A DNA stretch of 64,000 nucleotides from Vibrio sinensis (GCF_003605645.1 NZ_QVMU01000028.1:1-64000), one strand, 5' to 3'. Shown: positions 45,240 to 55,074, counted from the first letter of the stretch. Notes: generated by a model from the letters alone, not told the origin. Program-made: numbers and translations.

Positions 45240-46278
45240 CGATGTATGGCTAGTCATTGATAGCTTTACACTGGGCGGCATAGAAACCCATGTAGAACAG
45301 CTTGCTTCAGGGTTACGCAATGCTAACCAACCGGTCTCTGTTTGGTTAGTAACGCGCTACCCCACTCCCTCGCTATTAGCTGAGCGTCTCGAAGCTCTCT
45401 CTATTCCTGTTTACTATATCAACGACAAAAATACTTCTGCGACTCATTTCTATCAGCAGCTTATAAACGAAAAACCACTTGCCGTTCATGCTCATGGATA
45501 CAAAGCGAGCTTACTAACCAAAATAGTGTGCTTGTTTACTTCAACACCACAAATTACAACTTATCACGCAGGCGAAACGCCTCAAGGGCGAGTCCGATTA
45601 TATGACTGGTTCGATCGCTATAGCGCATTATTATCTAAGCGCTCTATTGCTGTTAGTGACAAGATCAGCAAGAAATTACCGGTTGTACCACTTAGGTTTA
45701 ATAACTTTATCGAAACGAGCGATATAGAGCCATCACTTGGTCATCAAATCGCTTTCGTTGGGAGAGTTAGCCATGAAAAAGCGCCCGATCGATTTAAACA
45801 GCTATCAATTGATTTACCTAAATTGGACTTTCACATTTATGGCGATGGGCCATTGGTACGAAAAATCATTAGCCAGTCACCCAACAATCTCTTTTTTCAC
45901 GGTTACCAAAACGACATGGCCGAGACATGGAATAGCATTGGTGTTTTAGTGATTTGCTCGCGCTATGAGGGATTACCATTAACCGCATTAGAAGCGATGG
46001 CACGAGGAATCATTGTTATTGCTACCGATGTAGGAGATCTATCGCGCCTAATTCAAAATGGTCACAATGGTTTTTTGGTTAAGTCATCACAGCAAATTGC
46101 TCACAAGTTGAATTACTTTTTTTCATTGTCTCATTCAGTCCAAACTCGGTTACGTGAAAATGCTCGCAAAACCATTAACGCCCGTTTTTCAACTGATTCA
46201 GTTATGCCTAATTTGATACGAATTTATCGCAATATGAGAGCGCAGAATCATTCTCAATTTAAAAAAAATACGCTATAG
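45217..46278 (+). CDS. sypH: Glycosyltransferase SypH (GT4 family)
   Basis: 353 residues, soluble, with the GT-B layout: N-terminal 'IDSFTLGGIETHVEQLASGL' and C-terminal donor-binding 'FVGRVSHEKAPDRF', 'GDGPL' and 'SRYEGLPLTALEAMARG' (E-x7-E motif). It should add a sugar to the growing repeat unit on the inner face of the membrane; donor and acceptor are unknown. The ATG at 45217 overlaps sypG by 23 nt. Its 3' end contains a candidate SypG site for the next operon. Confidence 0.82.
   Translation: MKRKLINNDVWLVIDSFTLGGIETHVEQLASGLRNANQPVSVWLVTRYPTPSLLAERLEALSIPVYYINDKNTSATHFYQQLINEKPLAVHAHGYKASLLTKIVCLFTSTPQITTYHAGETPQGRVRLYDWFDRYSALLSKRSIAVSDKISKKLPVVPLRFNNFIETSDIEPSLGHQIAFVGRVSHEKAPDRFKQLSIDLPKLDFHIYGDGPLVRKIISQSPNNLFFHGYQNDMAETWNSIGVLVICSRYEGLPLTALEAMARGIIVIATDVGDLSRLIQNGHNGFLVKSSQQIAHKLNYFFSLSHSVQTRLRENARKTINARFSTDSVMPNLIRIYRNMRAQNHSQFKKNTL
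46226..46240 (-). promoter_or_regulatory. Candidate SypG enhancer site upstream of sypI, inside sypH
   Basis: Read on the minus strand, CTCTCATATTGCGAT fits TTCTCANNNTGMDWN except for the first base. It lies 85 bp upstream of the sypI -24 element, within the coding end of sypH. A poorer plus-strand site (TTCTCAATTTAAAAA) is at 46251. Confidence 0.4.
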
Positions 46279-46324
46279 ACAGATTAATTAACTACAAATC
46301 AACATCTTAAATATAAATTCATTC

Positions 46325-46340
46325 TGGCATCGACTTTGCG
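46325..46340 (+). promoter_or_regulatory. Sigma-54 promoter of sypI
   Basis: TGGCATCGACTTTGCG, 9 of 12 fixed consensus positions, exact GG-N10-GC spacing, 38 bp before sypI in the 99-bp sypH-sypI gap. Confidence 0.72.
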
Positions 46341-46377
46341 TTACTCCCTGTAAGTACAAAAATATCAGGGGCTAGTT

Positions 46378-47583
46378 ATGCAAAATATTCAAAATATTCT
46401 TTTTGTGCACTTTGGCAAAGATTGGGTTCGTGGCAGTGAACGCTGCTTATTGGATTTAATCGACCAGCTTGATCGCTCAAAGTACCGTCCTCACGTATGG
46501 ACTAATTCTCCCGCTCTACATTCCCAACTATCGTTGCAACAAATACCATCTATTTTGAGTCCTTTCACCATCTTATTTGGCTGGCAAAAGCCAAGGTTCA
46601 ATATTCTCAACTGGTTTAAACAAGTGCTGCGCGGAAGAAAATTGGTTAATACGCTAAATATTGACCTTATCCATGTTAATAGCGGTGCGCCCAATCAGTG
46701 GATGACAATGGTAGCAAAAATCTCGGGCATTCCACTCGTCACGCATTTGCATTGCGACTATCTGGCTCGTGATCGATTAACGCTTGGTCTCCACTTTTCA
46801 CCGCATATCATTACCGCTAGTGAAGCCATATCTCGCTCTTTGCTTCAAGACGGCTACAAAAAAAACAAACTTTCCGTTGTCCACAATGGTATTGATACCC
46901 AACGATTGCAGTCCCAACCCGCTATCGATACAAAAAGCAGACTCGGCATAAAGCCTGACTCTTTCCTATTTGCAACGGTAGGGTCTCTGATCACACGAAA
47001 AGGTATCGATAGAATCATGCTAGCATTACGCCACCTAGCCTTTGAATATCCAGATTGCCATCTATTGGTGATTGGCGACGGGGAGGAAAAAGACAATCTG
47101 AATAAATACTGCAAAACCCTCCATTTACAAAGCCGAGTTCACTTCATCGGAGAACAAGACAATGTTATTGGTTGGCTCAAAGGGTGTGACGTTTTTGTCA
47201 GTGGAGCCCGAGAAGAAGCATTCGGCCTTGTTATTGCAGAAGCAAGCGTAGCTAGCATTCCTATAGTGGCCCCTTATGAGGGAGGTATTCCTGAGATCGT
47301 CAATCATGGCGAACACGCTCTGCTTTATCCAAATCAAGGCTACGCACCAATGCTCAAAATGATGCGCGCGCTCGCCGACCGACCCGAACTAGGACATAGG
47401 TTAGCAATAAATGCGAGGAACCACATTGAATCTCATTTCACGGTTCAACGCTATGCTGATCAAATCCAATCCATTTATAAACAGATGTTAACTCGAAAAC
47501 CCAGTGTGCGCTTTTCGATGACTTGCCTTATTGGTCTCGCAAAAGGATTCGTTAATCGAAAATGGACTCTAGGAGTAAAATAA
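46378..47583 (+). CDS. sypI: Glycosyltransferase SypI (GT4 family)
   Basis: 401 residues, GT-B fold. The N-terminal half carries 'FGKDWVRGSERCLLDLIDQLD'; the donor-binding half has 'GSLITRKGIDRIM', 'GDGEEKDNL' and 'SGAREEAFGLVIAEASVA' with the E-x7-E pattern. It is the first gene of the second syp operon, behind its own sigma-54 promoter. It should extend the polysaccharide repeat; sugar not known. Its stop overlaps the sypJ start by one base (TAATG). Confidence 0.83.
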   Translation: MQNIQNILFVHFGKDWVRGSERCLLDLIDQLDRSKYRPHVWTNSPALHSQLSLQQIPSILSPFTILFGWQKPRFNILNWFKQVLRGRKLVNTLNIDLIHVNSGAPNQWMTMVAKISGIPLVTHLHCDYLARDRLTLGLHFSPHIITASEAISRSLLQDGYKKNKLSVVHNGIDTQRLQSQPAIDTKSRLGIKPDSFLFATVGSLITRKGIDRIMLALRHLAFEYPDCHLLVIGDGEEKDNLNKYCKTLHLQSRVHFIGEQDNVIGWLKGCDVFVSGAREEAFGLVIAEASVASIPIVAPYEGGIPEIVNHGEHALLYPNQGYAPMLKMMRALADRPELGHRLAINARNHIESHFTVQRYADQIQSIYKQMLTRKPSVRFSMTCLIGLAKGFVNRKWTLGVK

Positions 47584-48788
47584 TGAACAACACTACGAAC
47601 TCAATACAAGGTTTATTATTTGATCCTATCTCATTTAAAGGGGGATCAAAAATCGCCACAAGTGAAGCGCTCTCTTTATGTCATCATCACAACATCACAT
47701 TTACCATATTGACAGTTAACCCTGAATACTGGAAAACCAGTCGTTTAGTACAACAGCAAAATGCCACCATTAAAGTTATTCCAGATTTTGCATGGTTCTC
47801 CAAGCAACAATACGGATTAAACTACTGGTTTAGTCAATGCTACTTCGCGCTGTTGGTGATGATAACTTGCTTACGAACATATCCCATTCAAGTAGCTATT
47901 GGCGCTTCAGGCCCCGGTGTTGATATGCCACTATATTTAGTCCAAAGAGCGTTTGGCTACAAAATTATCCAATTTATACATGGAAATGTCGCCATTTCGC
48001 GATCAATCGGATGGTGTCTAACACGAGCTGATCATGTTTTTTATCTTCCATCAACTCGTGCCAGTCTTCAATATTCCCTTGAACGATATCTGACTAGAAA
48101 GGTTGGTATTGAGGATTGTCTAGCGATGTGCGAATACTACCTACAAGCCCCCCACTATCACTCTTTTGTCAATGGTCTACCTCAAAGTGCCTGGCCCTCT
48201 CGATCACAAACCAAAACTCCAGTCTGTTTTTGGGCTGCCTCACTACTTAAGTGGAAAGGGCTCGACCTGTTTCTAGATTCGCTGCGTATCGCCAATCAAC
48301 TCATGCCGGTTGTAACCAATATTTGTTATATTCAACCCGATGACACCGCTCTACCCGTGTCCCAAGCCCCCATCAATATTGCGAATGTACTTTGGTTCCA
48401 AGATCCGCCCGAATTGGACTCAATTAGACAACGCAGCAATATTTATGTATCCACTAGTCATCATGAACCTTTTGGTTTATCTATTTTAGAAGCACTAGCC
48501 GCTGGTATGTGTGTCATCATTCCAAACGATGGTGCCTATTGGGATGGTGAGCTTCAACATGGAGTCAATTGTATTAAATACGCGCCAAATGACCCGCAAT
48601 CACTCGCTTCTGCCATTCTTTATGTCTTTGCCAATTCTCATGTTATTGAGGAACTCGGGTTGGCAGCAATTAAGTTAGCTGATACATATCGCGCCGACGT
48701 CACGTATCAGGAGTTCAACCAATTGTTAGTTACTTTAGCTGATGTGAATAAAACGGATGTAAAACAGACGGTGAGAGATCCGCAATGA
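47583..48788 (+). CDS. sypJ: Glycosyltransferase SypJ
   Basis: 401 residues, GT4-like with 'DPISFKGGSKIATSEALSLC' at the N-terminus and 'SHHEPFGLSILEALAAGMCVIIP' in the C-terminal domain (E-x7-E). The hydrophobic piece 'SQCYFALLVMITCL' (about 91-104) may touch the membrane. The ATG at 47583 has AGGAG upstream; a longer frame start at 47562 lies within sypI. It overlaps sypK by 4 nt. Confidence 0.82.
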   Translation: MNNTTNSIQGLLFDPISFKGGSKIATSEALSLCHHHNITFTILTVNPEYWKTSRLVQQQNATIKVIPDFAWFSKQQYGLNYWFSQCYFALLVMITCLRTYPIQVAIGASGPGVDMPLYLVQRAFGYKIIQFIHGNVAISRSIGWCLTRADHVFYLPSTRASLQYSLERYLTRKVGIEDCLAMCEYYLQAPHYHSFVNGLPQSAWPSRSQTKTPVCFWAASLLKWKGLDLFLDSLRIANQLMPVVTNICYIQPDDTALPVSQAPINIANVLWFQDPPELDSIRQRSNIYVSTSHHEPFGLSILEALAAGMCVIIPNDGAYWDGELQHGVNCIKYAPNDPQSLASAILYVFANSHVIEELGLAAIKLADTYRADVTYQEFNQLLVTLADVNKTDVKQTVRDPQ

Positions 48789-50209
48789 AATGCCGATCAA
48801 AACCATTAAATAACATGTTTATTTATGCGATTAGCCTGTTCTTGATGAAAGGTGGAGCATTGCTTGTTTTACCTTTAATTGCGCACTTTTTATCTCCGCA
48901 ACAAGTGGGCACATTAGAGTTACTCGCAACAGCCACCATCTTTTTCAGCTTGTTAGTTGGACTTGCAATGCACGAAAACTTATATCGTTTCATTGGCACA
49001 GAAACTGACCTCAATATAAGACATCAGCGAACTGGACAACTCTATAGCTCGGCCCTTTTTATCTCTGTTGGATTAGCGATTCTTTTTAGTGTTATCGTCT
49101 TACTGCTGCATCAAGACTCGTGGTTACTCTCTGTTGAACAACTCTTAATCATTGCGCTGATTATTAGTTATGAAAGCGCACTGGCTATAAACTTAGCTTG
49201 GCTACGATTACAGGATAACGCGATGGTTTTTTTGAAAATCAGTGTTGTTTCGGTGCTAATACAGCTTGGCTTAATCGTACCTGCTCTCATTTATACGCCT
49301 AATGTCACCATCGTCTTTGCCATTGGCGCATCAGTAACACTGTTTCAATTTATAGTGTTACATATCTATAACGGATTTCGCATACAATTTTGTACTCAAG
49401 AACAGCTTAGCCGCTATGTTCGTTATTCATGCCCGCTAATGCTTTCTACGTTGGTTGCATTTGGCCTCAGTGGCGCAGAACGATGGATTATCGCCAGTGG
49501 TAATGATTTAGCCACGCTCGGACAATACGCCATTGCAGCAAAATTTGCTTTAGCAATCGGGCTGCTACTCCAACCTTTTCATATGTGGTGGATGCCCAAA
49601 CGGTTTGAAGCGCTTAAATCACTTGGTCATTCTAAGACCGCAGAAATCACTATTAATGGGTTTGCCTATTTATGTGTTTTGGTGGTCACTATTGTGTGGG
49701 CATCAAAATTATTTATCGTCCTAGGCCTCCCCACTGTCTATCTTCTTTCAACTCAATTAGTCATCATAACAAGCCTAATTATGCTGTTTAAAGAGATGGT
49801 TGAACTCGCTAACATTGGGATTTTATATGCGAAACAAACACAATCGCTTTTCTATATTAATATTTTCATAACCAGCTGTACTTTTCTCGCTTGTTGGTTC
49901 TATTTAGATAGTGGTATTTGGGCAATTCTTATCATTCTTCTTATCGCTCAAATTATCCGTTTCTGTTTCATTTTGCGATTAAGTCAATCTTTATTACCCC
50001 TGCCTTATCAATACACAAAAATTACACCATTTTTATTGCTAACATGCGCAATGGTCCTTTCAAGTATTAATGTCACCTCTGCTGTCCATCTTTTCGTCAT
50101 GTTATTGCTTCAACCGGTTATTCTTACAATCGTCGCAACTAGACTTCAGCTAGTGTCATTGCCCAAAATTTCCGTTTCAATGCTGCTTCAACGGATTAAA
50201 GCACGATGA
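48785..50209 (+). CDS. sypK: Oligosaccharide flippase SypK (Wzx-like)
   Basis: 474 residues with about twelve to fourteen membrane helices, in the polysaccharide transporter (MVF/MATE-like) fold. 'GGALLVLPLIAHFLSPQQVGTLELLATATIFF' at the N-terminus is typical of Wzx proteins. It should turn lipid-linked repeat units to the periplasmic side for SypL. ATGA overlaps join it with sypJ and sypL. Confidence 0.88.
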   Translation: MKCRSKPLNNMFIYAISLFLMKGGALLVLPLIAHFLSPQQVGTLELLATATIFFSLLVGLAMHENLYRFIGTETDLNIRHQRTGQLYSSALFISVGLAILFSVIVLLLHQDSWLLSVEQLLIIALIISYESALAINLAWLRLQDNAMVFLKISVVSVLIQLGLIVPALIYTPNVTIVFAIGASVTLFQFIVLHIYNGFRIQFCTQEQLSRYVRYSCPLMLSTLVAFGLSGAERWIIASGNDLATLGQYAIAAKFALAIGLLLQPFHMWWMPKRFEALKSLGHSKTAEITINGFAYLCVLVVTIVWASKLFIVLGLPTVYLLSTQLVIITSLIMLFKEMVELANIGILYAKQTQSLFYINIFITSCTFLACWFYLDSGIWAILIILLIAQIIRFCFILRLSQSLLPLPYQYTKITPFLLLTCAMVLSSINVTSAVHLFVMLLLQPVILTIVATRLQLVSLPKISVSMLLQRIKAR

Positions 50210-51594
50210 GTTTGACCACTAGACCACTCACCATTTGTGGATTATTTGCTCTATCGGGCATATTAACTGCGGTTTGGACTATTTTCCCTGAGCCGTATTT
50301 AATTCTCATACCTTGCTTGCTCCCTTTAGCAATTCTCTTTCTTCTAAACCAAACATTTTGGCTCGTCAGCCTGTTTGTTATTTTCTCATTTTTCCGGATT
50401 CACGAAGCATTTCCGATGATCTACTCATTCAAGCTTCCATTCTTATTATCTCTGGGGGCGCTAAGTGCCCTAAGCTGGCATGTGCTGATTAGTCAGGAGT
50501 TAAAACCCTTTTGGCACCCAAGTTTGACTTGGCTATCTCTATTCTGGTTTTTGGTTTTTATTGGTATCTTCTTTGCGTCTAACCCGTCACTGGCAATTGC
50601 CAAGTTCAGCTCTGTTTATTGGAAAATCATTATCATGACATTCGCCATTACCTGGCTGGTTGATAGTGAGCTGACGATTAAACGCATATCACTCATGATT
50701 GTGATAGCCGGAATACTTATTTCTACAGTAGCTCTTTATAACTCCGCTAATGGGATCGGTTTAGTCGAGGGAACTCGTGTCACCATTGGACGAAACTTAG
50801 AGTCGGTGTTGGGAGATCCCAACGACCTTTCTTTGGTTCTAATGTTTCCTTTGGCTTTTGCGATTAGCTTATTTTTAACAAAGAATATAGGGATGGCCCG
50901 TTTACTCGGCTTAGTATGCTTGGTGTGTGCCATGATGGCCGTTATCGCGACACAAAGTCGCGGTGGGCTGCTCGGTTCATTAGCGATTTTTGCCGTTTTT
51001 GGACAAAAGTACATCCGTTCCAAATTTTTGCTATTGCTTATCGGCACTATCGCTTCCTTGGTTCTCTTTTACGCTGCTGGTATCGCCGATAGACAGTCAG
51101 GGGGGGCCGATGAAGAGGGGCTTGGTGCTTCAGCAATGGGACGATTGTATGCATGGGAAGCTGCATTCAATATGGCGGTTGAAAATCCATTAACTGGCGT
51201 AGGGTTAGACAACTTTTTTGCAAACTATTTCTTTTTCAGCCCTCATTGGGATGGGCTCAATCATGCGGTACACAGTACATGGTTTGGTGTACTTGCTGAA
51301 ACTGGTTTCCTTGGCTTAGTTATTTTCGTCATTGCGACTGTTTCTCTGCTGATCACTAGTCTAAAAACACTACGTACTCTCAACAAAAATCCTCAATTTT
51401 ATTCCCCCTATCTTATGGCCGCTGGAAATGCTGTTTTTGCTGGCTTAATAGGAACTAACGTGTCTGGAACTTTTCTGACTCAAGGGTTCACATGGCCCAT
51501 ATATATCCTCGCTGCACTATGTATTGCGTTATCCCGTATCGTTCAAATCTATTCTCAAAATGAGAAGCAAAATACGCCACCTAACACGGGATAA
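50206..51594 (+). CDS. sypL: O-antigen polymerase/ligase-like protein SypL (Wzy-like)
   Basis: 462 residues with about twelve helices and the Wzy_C-type central loop: 'GRNLESVLGDPNDLSLVLMFPLAFAI' and 'TQSRGGLLGSLAIFAVFG', then 'GRLYAWEAAFNMAVENPLTGVGLDNF' with 'AVHSTWFGVLAETGFLGLVIF'. It should polymerise the repeat units in the periplasm. Its last 50 bp include a SypG-type site for sypM. It is the last gene of the sypIJKL unit. Confidence 0.88.
   Translation: MSLTTRPLTICGLFALSGILTAVWTIFPEPYLILIPCLLPLAILFLLNQTFWLVSLFVIFSFFRIHEAFPMIYSFKLPFLLSLGALSALSWHVLISQELKPFWHPSLTWLSLFWFLVFIGIFFASNPSLAIAKFSSVYWKIIIMTFAITWLVDSELTIKRISLMIVIAGILISTVALYNSANGIGLVEGTRVTIGRNLESVLGDPNDLSLVLMFPLAFAISLFLTKNIGMARLLGLVCLVCAMMAVIATQSRGGLLGSLAIFAVFGQKYIRSKFLLLLIGTIASLVLFYAAGIADRQSGGADEEGLGASAMGRLYAWEAAFNMAVENPLTGVGLDNFFANYFFFSPHWDGLNHAVHSTWFGVLAETGFLGLVIFVIATVSLLITSLKTLRTLNKNPQFYSPYLMAAGNAVFAGLIGTNVSGTFLTQGFTWPIYILAALCIALSRIVQIYSQNEKQNTPPNTG
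51552..51566 (+). promoter_or_regulatory. Candidate SypG enhancer site upstream of sypM, inside sypL
   Basis: TTCTCAAAATGAGAA is a perfect 6-bp inverted repeat with a 3-bp centre, nearly the same as the sypA site at 39026, and fits TTCTCANNNTGMDWN. It is 60 bp upstream of the sypM -24 element, in the last codons of sypL. Confidence 0.65.
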
Positions 51595-51626
51595 TCTATC
51601 ACATTGATTTTTAAGAATTTATACTT

Positions 51627-51642
51627 TGGCACGTAACCTGTA
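51627..51642 (+). promoter_or_regulatory. Sigma-54 promoter of sypM
   Basis: TGGCACGTAACCTGTA has a perfect -24 half but a weak -12 half (GT for GC); 10 of 12 positions. It is 40 bp before sypM in the 87-bp gap after sypL. Confidence 0.65.
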
Positions 51643-51681
51643 CTGATCATGAGTAATACTATATTCAGTTGAGGTTGTACG

Positions 51682-52443
51682 ATGATAGAAAATTACATTA
51701 ATCAACTTAAAATTCATCTCAAAAACAGCCGAAATCCACGCTCCCAACAGCTATTTCGCATTTTGAAACGCATTCGGGCTTGTGATTTGCCAACTCCTCA
51801 CTGGTACAATCGCTTTTTCTATCTACTAACGCGCGCCACTACTCAGTTATGGAGCAACCTACTCCGCGTGCTAATTTTCACCCCCGCGTTTAAAGGTCGG
51901 CTCAATCATTACGGTAAAGGTCTCTATCTATTCGGTGGCCTACCTTTCATTTCTGGCCCGCTATCTATTACCGTCGGCAATGACTGCCGCATATCGGGAC
52001 AAACCACATTCAGTGGCAGAGCTCAATGTGAATACCCCCAACTAATTATTGGTAATAATGTCGATATCGGATGGCAAAACACATTAGCGGTCGGTCGAAA
52101 AATTGTCATTGGCAATAATGTTCGCTTAGCTGGGTCTGTCTTCATGTTCGGCTACTCCGGTCACTCTATCGATGCGAATCAAAGAGCTATTGGTGCTGGT
52201 GATGATGAGCAAGACGTGGGCGATATCATTCTAGAACGCAATGTGTGGGTTGGAACAAATGTCACTATCTGTCCCAATGTCACTGTCGGTGAGGGTACTA
52301 TTATTGGTGCAGCAAGCGTTGTAACAAAAAGCCTCCCCCCTTTCGTTATCGCCGCAGGAAACCCAGCAAAAATCATTCGCCATCTTGAACCATCCACTAA
52401 CCATAACGACGTAACCAATAATAAGGGGGGCGACTATGCGTGA
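51682..52443 (+). CDS. sypM: Hexapeptide-repeat acyltransferase SypM
   Basis: 253 residues. From about residue 95 the protein is a left-handed beta-helix of hexapeptide repeats ('ITVGNDCRISGQTTFSGRA', 'LIIGNNVDIGWQN', 'VWVGTNVTICPNVTVGEGTIIGAASVVTKSLPPFVIAAGNPAKII'), as in NodL/WbbJ-type O-acetyltransferases. It probably acetylates a sugar of the polymer. TTGAGG lies before the ATG. It overlaps sypN by 8 nt. Confidence 0.87.
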   Translation: MIENYINQLKIHLKNSRNPRSQQLFRILKRIRACDLPTPHWYNRFFYLLTRATTQLWSNLLRVLIFTPAFKGRLNHYGKGLYLFGGLPFISGPLSITVGNDCRISGQTTFSGRAQCEYPQLIIGNNVDIGWQNTLAVGRKIVIGNNVRLAGSVFMFGYSGHSIDANQRAIGAGDDEQDVGDIILERNVWVGTNVTICPNVTVGEGTIIGAASVVTKSLPPFVIAAGNPAKIIRHLEPSTNHNDVTNNKGGDYA

Positions 52444-53548
52444 TCTCATTGTTTTTGGAGAAGATTTTGGTGGGCTACCATCGAGTACTCAACATTTAGT
52501 TAAGCACCTAGCTAAAGATAGAAAAGTTATTTGGGTCAACTCAATTGGGTTGCGTCAACCTAGGCTTAATCAACATGATATCCAAAGGGCATTTTCTAAA
52601 TTGTTCGGCCAGTCCAAGCAAGGTCTTAGCAATCAACCTACCGCGTATGAAAATATCACCGTGGTGAATATTCGGACCATACCTGCACCAAAATCTCGTT
52701 TTGCCCGTGAAGTCGCGAAATCAATGATGTTACATCAGTTATTGCCGATCCTAAAACAACACAACATTGAAAAGCCTATTTTATGGGCTTCCTTGCCTAC
52801 GGTCGCTGACCTGTGTGGCAGCCTCGATGAAGCGGGTGTCGTCTACTATTGTGGCGATGACTTTTCTGCACTTGAGGGGGTCGATCATGATGTTGTTTCC
52901 CAACATGAAAATGACTTAGTCAAAAAATCGAACTTAATTTTTAGTTCGAGCAAAAATTTGTGTCACAAATTCCCAAAAAGCAAAACTCAATTTCTTCCAC
53001 ACGGTGTCGACTTTGAGCTCTTTAGTGAACCGGCGCCTCGTGCCGATGATCTCCCTAAAGGAGGCAAACCGATAGCTGGTTTCTACGGTAGTTTATCTAG
53101 CTGGATCGATTATCAAATGATCAATCATGTTTGTTTACGCATGCCTCACTGGGAGTTTGTTTTTATCGGCCCTAACGAACTACCTTATTATCCGCTTCCG
53201 CTACTTAATAACATTCATTATATTGGTCCAAAACCTCATCACGAGCTGCCTAAGTACAGCCAACACTGGCACGCTAGCTTATTGCCGTTCAAAGCAAATA
53301 AACAAATTGAAGCATGTAATCCCCTAAAGTTAATGGAATACCTCGCTTCGGGCACGCCTATTATTGCAACGCCCTTTCCCGCTCTAAAACCATTTGAAAA
53401 ACATGTCAATGTCGTCGAAACACCACAAGAAATGGCCGAAGCACTGAATTTAGCGACATACCAGCCTCGTCTACCTAAAGACTTAGTTCGATCACATAGC
53501 TGGAATGCTCGAAGTCAATTAGTCAGTTGGATGTTGGACTCACTATGA
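52436..53548 (+). CDS. sypN: Glycosyltransferase SypN
   Basis: 370 residues, GT-B fold of the TuaH-like type. The N-terminal 'FGEDFGGLPSSTQHLVKHLAKDRKVIWVNSIGLRQPR' and C-terminal 'GFYGSLSSWIDYQMI', 'HWEFVFIGP' and 'EACNPLKLMEYLASGTPIIATPFPALKPF' are characteristic. It should add one sugar to the repeat. It overlaps sypO by 4 nt (ATGA). Confidence 0.83.
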   Translation: MRDLIVFGEDFGGLPSSTQHLVKHLAKDRKVIWVNSIGLRQPRLNQHDIQRAFSKLFGQSKQGLSNQPTAYENITVVNIRTIPAPKSRFAREVAKSMMLHQLLPILKQHNIEKPILWASLPTVADLCGSLDEAGVVYYCGDDFSALEGVDHDVVSQHENDLVKKSNLIFSSSKNLCHKFPKSKTQFLPHGVDFELFSEPAPRADDLPKGGKPIAGFYGSLSSWIDYQMINHVCLRMPHWEFVFIGPNELPYYPLPLLNNIHYIGPKPHHELPKYSQHWHASLLPFKANKQIEACNPLKLMEYLASGTPIIATPFPALKPFEKHVNVVETPQEMAEALNLATYQPRLPKDLVRSHSWNARSQLVSWMLDSL

Positions 53549-54984
53549 ACAACTTAAAAGTTAGGATCATAGCTCTACTTAATGCAGCTTGGCGTCAGCG
53601 ATACATTATTGTATTGCCTATGCTGACGCTCTCTTTAGGTGGATATATTGTGGGGAAAATCTCTCCTCCCACTTACGTTGCTCATACCAGTATGCTGATT
53701 CAAGAAACCGCAAAAATGAATCCATTTCTGGAAGATATCGCTGTCTCGACCATGTTAAAAGAACGTTTGAACGCATTAAGCACCTTGCTCAAAAGTCGTC
53801 ATGTATTGAAGTCAGTGGCTTTTGAGCAAGGACTTTTAAGCAAAGAGATGGATCCAGAAGCAATGGAAGCAATCATCAGAGAACTTTCTTCCAATCTAAC
53901 CGTGACCCAACCTGGCAAAGATTTCTTAAAAATAGAGCTTAAATCATACCGTCCCGATGGTATGAAAGAGTTACTTGAATCGATCAGTGAGCATTTTATT
54001 GAACAGGTACTTGCTCCGGAGCGTTCTTCAATAAAAGACTCTAGTGAGTTTCTCAACATTCATATTGCAAAACGACAAGCAGAGCTGGAAGTTTCCGAAA
54101 TCGCACTTGCTCAATACAATAATAAACACTCATCAGTAACACCTGAAATGCAGAGCCAAAGCTTAACGCGGCTTGCCGCGCTGAAGCAGTCACTTGCAGA
54201 AAAAGAAGCCGAACTATCTGGGGTTAAAAAAAGCCTTGGTAGCCTAGATGAGCAATTATCAAAAACTAACCCCGTGATTGGTAAAATAGAAGATCAAATC
54301 ATTGAAATACGCAGTGAACTAACACTGTTACAAGCCAAATACACCGATAATCACAGCTCTGTCCAAGCAAAAAAACGCGAGCTTCGTCGATTGGAAAGTG
54401 AACGAACGTTATTGCTCAATAATGAGCAACCAGAAATTACCAGTGACCAGTTATGGGATATTGCAAGTAGCAACACGCTTTCTGATATCACCGAAGTTCA
54501 GCCATTACTTGTCACGCAGTTGCATAGTTTACAAATGGTCAGAGGGCGCTATGAATCACTTAATGAAGAGACCAAAAGTCTACGCCGCATGATCAAAAAC
54601 TTAGAGGTTCAGGCCCAAACCTTTGGTGATAACAGTAAAGAACTGGCGCAGTTAGTGCGAGATGTAACCATAAAACGCCAACTCTACGATGAATTAACCG
54701 AACGTTATGAAATGGCACAATTGACAGGCTCACTTGGTTTATTTGAACAAAATAAACGGGTGAAGATTATCGATCTTCCTTTTACGCCGAGTATTCCATC
54801 TAACTTCCCTATTATCTTATTTGTTGTAGCTGGATTTATTGCGGGTACGGCGTTAGGTATTGGTATTGCTACATTAATTGAGTTATTTGACTCTAGAGTG
54901 CGCACCAAAGCAGAAATTGAAGATCTCGTTAATGCTCCCATCATTTGTACTATTCCAAAACTTGATTCGTCCAATGCAGAATAA
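53545..54984 (+). CDS. sypO: Chain-length determinant protein SypO (Wzz-like)
   Basis: 479 residues. Two membrane helices (about 18-40 and 415-440, the latter 'FPIILFVVAGFIAGTALGIGIATLIEL') enclose a long periplasmic coiled-coil region, as in Wzz/GumC co-polymerases. The C-terminal cytoplasmic part is short and has no kinase domain, which fits SypD as the separate P-loop partner. The ATG at 53545 overlaps the sypN stop; the frame start at 53527 is inside sypN. Confidence 0.88.
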   Translation: MNNLKVRIIALLNAAWRQRYIIVLPMLTLSLGGYIVGKISPPTYVAHTSMLIQETAKMNPFLEDIAVSTMLKERLNALSTLLKSRHVLKSVAFEQGLLSKEMDPEAMEAIIRELSSNLTVTQPGKDFLKIELKSYRPDGMKELLESISEHFIEQVLAPERSSIKDSSEFLNIHIAKRQAELEVSEIALAQYNNKHSSVTPEMQSQSLTRLAALKQSLAEKEAELSGVKKSLGSLDEQLSKTNPVIGKIEDQIIEIRSELTLLQAKYTDNHSSVQAKKRELRRLESERTLLLNNEQPEITSDQLWDIASSNTLSDITEVQPLLVTQLHSLQMVRGRYESLNEETKSLRRMIKNLEVQAQTFGDNSKELAQLVRDVTIKRQLYDELTERYEMAQLTGSLGLFEQNKRVKIIDLPFTPSIPSNFPIILFVVAGFIAGTALGIGIATLIELFDSRVRTKAEIEDLVNAPIICTIPKLDSSNAE

Positions 54985-55058
54985 GATTCAAAATAAGAAT
55001 TTGTTTTATCACGCACCAACCAATCATTTAAGCGATTGTAATTATGAGCAATTATCAT

Positions 55059-55074
55059 TGGCACAAGCTATGCA
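55059..55074 (+). promoter_or_regulatory. Sigma-54 promoter of sypP
   Basis: TGGCACAAGCTATGCA, 10 of 12 fixed positions, exact GG-N10-GC spacing, about 73 bp before sypP in the 162-bp gap after sypO. I found no convincing SypG site upstream of it. Confidence 0.72.
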
